Below are positions 63,079-64,000 of a stretch of DNA of 64,000 nucleotides, in pieces. How positions within the stretch are numbered: position 1 is the first letter of the stretch; the number at the start of each line of letters is the position of its first letter. This DNA comes from Escallonia rubra. Its lineage: Eukaryota > Streptophyta > Magnoliopsida > Escalloniales > Escalloniaceae. The notes below the pieces were generated by a model. That model was not told the DNA's origin and did no database searches. It saw only the letters and a list, made by a program, of their open reading frames with translations. Where the stretch lies: assembly GCA_033065855.1 (NCBI GenBank), contig JAVXUO010001947.1, positions 1 to 64,000 on the forward strand, read 5' to 3'. A program made the position numbers and the translations under genes.

Positions 63079-63159
63079 ATTTCGACGTTTCACTTTCTCC
63101 TTCCTGAAAGGAAAAAAGTATGTGCACAGAATACCAACAGATAATTCAAAGCCCTAACC
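63079..63159 (+). promoter_or_regulatory. Short 5' flank of the Gln-rich gene
   Basis: Only 81 bp separate the transposon's target duplication from the ATG. The sequence is pyrimidine-rich (TTTCACTTTCTCCTTCC), then ends AAAGCCCTAACC before ATGG, a good plant start context. No TATA box fits within it, so the transcription start may lie inside or beyond the transposon. Confidence 0.5.
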
Positions 63160-63567
63160 ATGGATCTAAAGCACATAGCCCCTGAAGCCTACGACCCATC
63201 ACAAGTTCAAGCTTACGACCAATCAACACAAGCTTACTACGATTACCACCTCCAATACCAACAACAATACAATCAACAGCAGCAACAGCAATACCCATAT
63301 TACCCTCAAGATTATGCGAATGCCTATCGGCAACCACCCCAGCAGGCACCCACTTCGATTCACCCTCCCGGGGTTCCAGTCCCACCTGAGCCGGCCCATT
63401 TCGTTGGCCAAGAACAAGGGTTTCATCAAGCCCATGTACAGAGTCAGCAGGTTCCTTATTACCGACCACCGCAATTGGACCCTGCTGCGGCGGTGGCTCA
63501 GTTCCCAGGAAATGCGGGGTATGATCAAGGGCAGCAGTGGCAGGGGACTCGTGGAGGGTTTGGACTG
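63160..63567 (+). CDS. First exon of a Gln/Tyr/Pro-rich protein (partial)
   Basis: The reading starts MDLKHIAPEAYDPSQVQAY and is rich in Gln, Tyr and Pro (YHLQYQQQYNQQQQQQYPYY; PPGVPVPPEP), ending in a Gly-rich GTRGGFGL (about 136 codons). CTG|GTATGA at 63567/63568 is a good splice donor, and the frame hits a stop just past it, so the exon probably ends here. The low-complexity, prion-like composition is typical of N-terminal regions of plant RNA-binding proteins, for example RRM proteins, but no RRM is in view. The gene is named by composition only. Its promoter region carries the Mutator-like insertion at 61932-63069. Confidence 0.7.
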
Positions 63568-64000
63568 GTATGAATGGATTAGCTGATTGACTCGTGGTGT
63601 GTAATTTGCTGCTTGATTTTTGGAAACCCTGTTTTTATAATTTTTTTCCCCTTTGACTCATTTTGTGAATCTTTAGGATAGAATCCGAATGCATGGACGT
63701 TGAATTGAACTGAGATAGCGATTACATATCAAATGAGTATTTGTTTGAGAAGTAAAAGGAAGGCACAAAGAATGAGCAAGCTCAATAAATACATTCCAAT
63801 TTCAAATACAATACATATGCAAATTGTCCAAGGGGAAAAAAATATGAAATGGAGGAGTTTTTTTTAGGGTTTTATTTATTGTGTTTTGATTACTTCCGGT
63901 TGTTTGACATAATTTTGATTGATTAGTGTCATGGTCCTATAATTTTCTGGGTACAGCAAATGCGAGTGTTTTATATGTATGTGTGTGTGTGTATATATAT
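63568..64000 (+). other. Probable first intron, continuing past the window
   Basis: It starts GTATGA and is T-rich (TTTTTATAATTTTTTTCCCC), as plant introns are. No convincing acceptor was fixed before the window ends. Confidence 0.5.
63976..64000. repeat. (GT)n(AT)n microsatellite at the window edge
   Basis: TATGTATGTGTGTGTGTGTA runs into ATATATAT and off the edge. Confidence 0.9.

Overview
This window is nuclear DNA from a flowering plant, most likely a eudicot. The supporting signs are an intronless three-finger C2H2 (QALGGH) repressor of the plant ZAT class, plant lineages of Ty3 and Ty1 retrotransposons, CACTA, Mutator-like, Stowaway-like and Helitron-like DNA elements, and plant LINEs and a SINE. 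The species cannot be named from this sequence. There are no operons and no bacterial features.

Only two host genes are well supported. One is a complete ZAT4/ZAT9-type zinc-finger repressor at 25244-26299 (+), in a 3-6 kb island with few recognisable transposons. The other is the first exon of a Gln/Tyr/Pro-rich protein at 63160-63567 (+), which runs off the right edge. Almost everything else is transposon sequence, much of it nested.

Layout. 1-3.9 kb: a SINE with a 13-bp target duplication, and two CACTA-type ends with a Stowaway-like MITE between them. 3.9-6.8 kb: a decayed LINE (-). 7.3-9.4 kb: a Ty1/copia 5' end carrying a solo LTR of another family. 9.4-22.1 kb: a decayed Tat/Ogre-type Ty3 element (-). 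Its reverse transcriptase is split by a solo LTR that itself holds a second solo LTR, its leader carries a palindrome-rich TIR transposon, and its LTR carries a 5'-truncated LINE. 22-33 kb: the gene island. 33.1-34.4 kb: a Mutator-like element with a perfect 9-bp duplication. 34.4-44.5 kb: older Ty3 gag debris broken by a Tekay/Del-type chromovirus (-) with two mismatched LTRs. 44.7-55.1 kb: a CACTA end split by a 9.85-kb LTR element that has a tRNA-Arg-type primer site but no pol, with GC-rich LTRs built of minisatellites. 56.7-63.1 kb: a TIR element, a small Helitron-like element, copia pol debris with a small LTR, trinucleotide-rich sequence, and a second Mutator-like element ending 90 bp before the ATG of the right-edge gene.

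The most unusual items are (1) the TIR family at 17450-19038, embedded in (TA)n and carrying eight 23-bp palindromes, (2) the pol-less element at 45186-55039, whose LTRs carry arrays of hairpin-forming repeats, and (3) the nested insertions whose order can be read from target-site duplications. The genes do not form a pathway. The main functional question is whether the promoter-proximal Mutator-like insertion at 61932-63069 affects the gene beside it.
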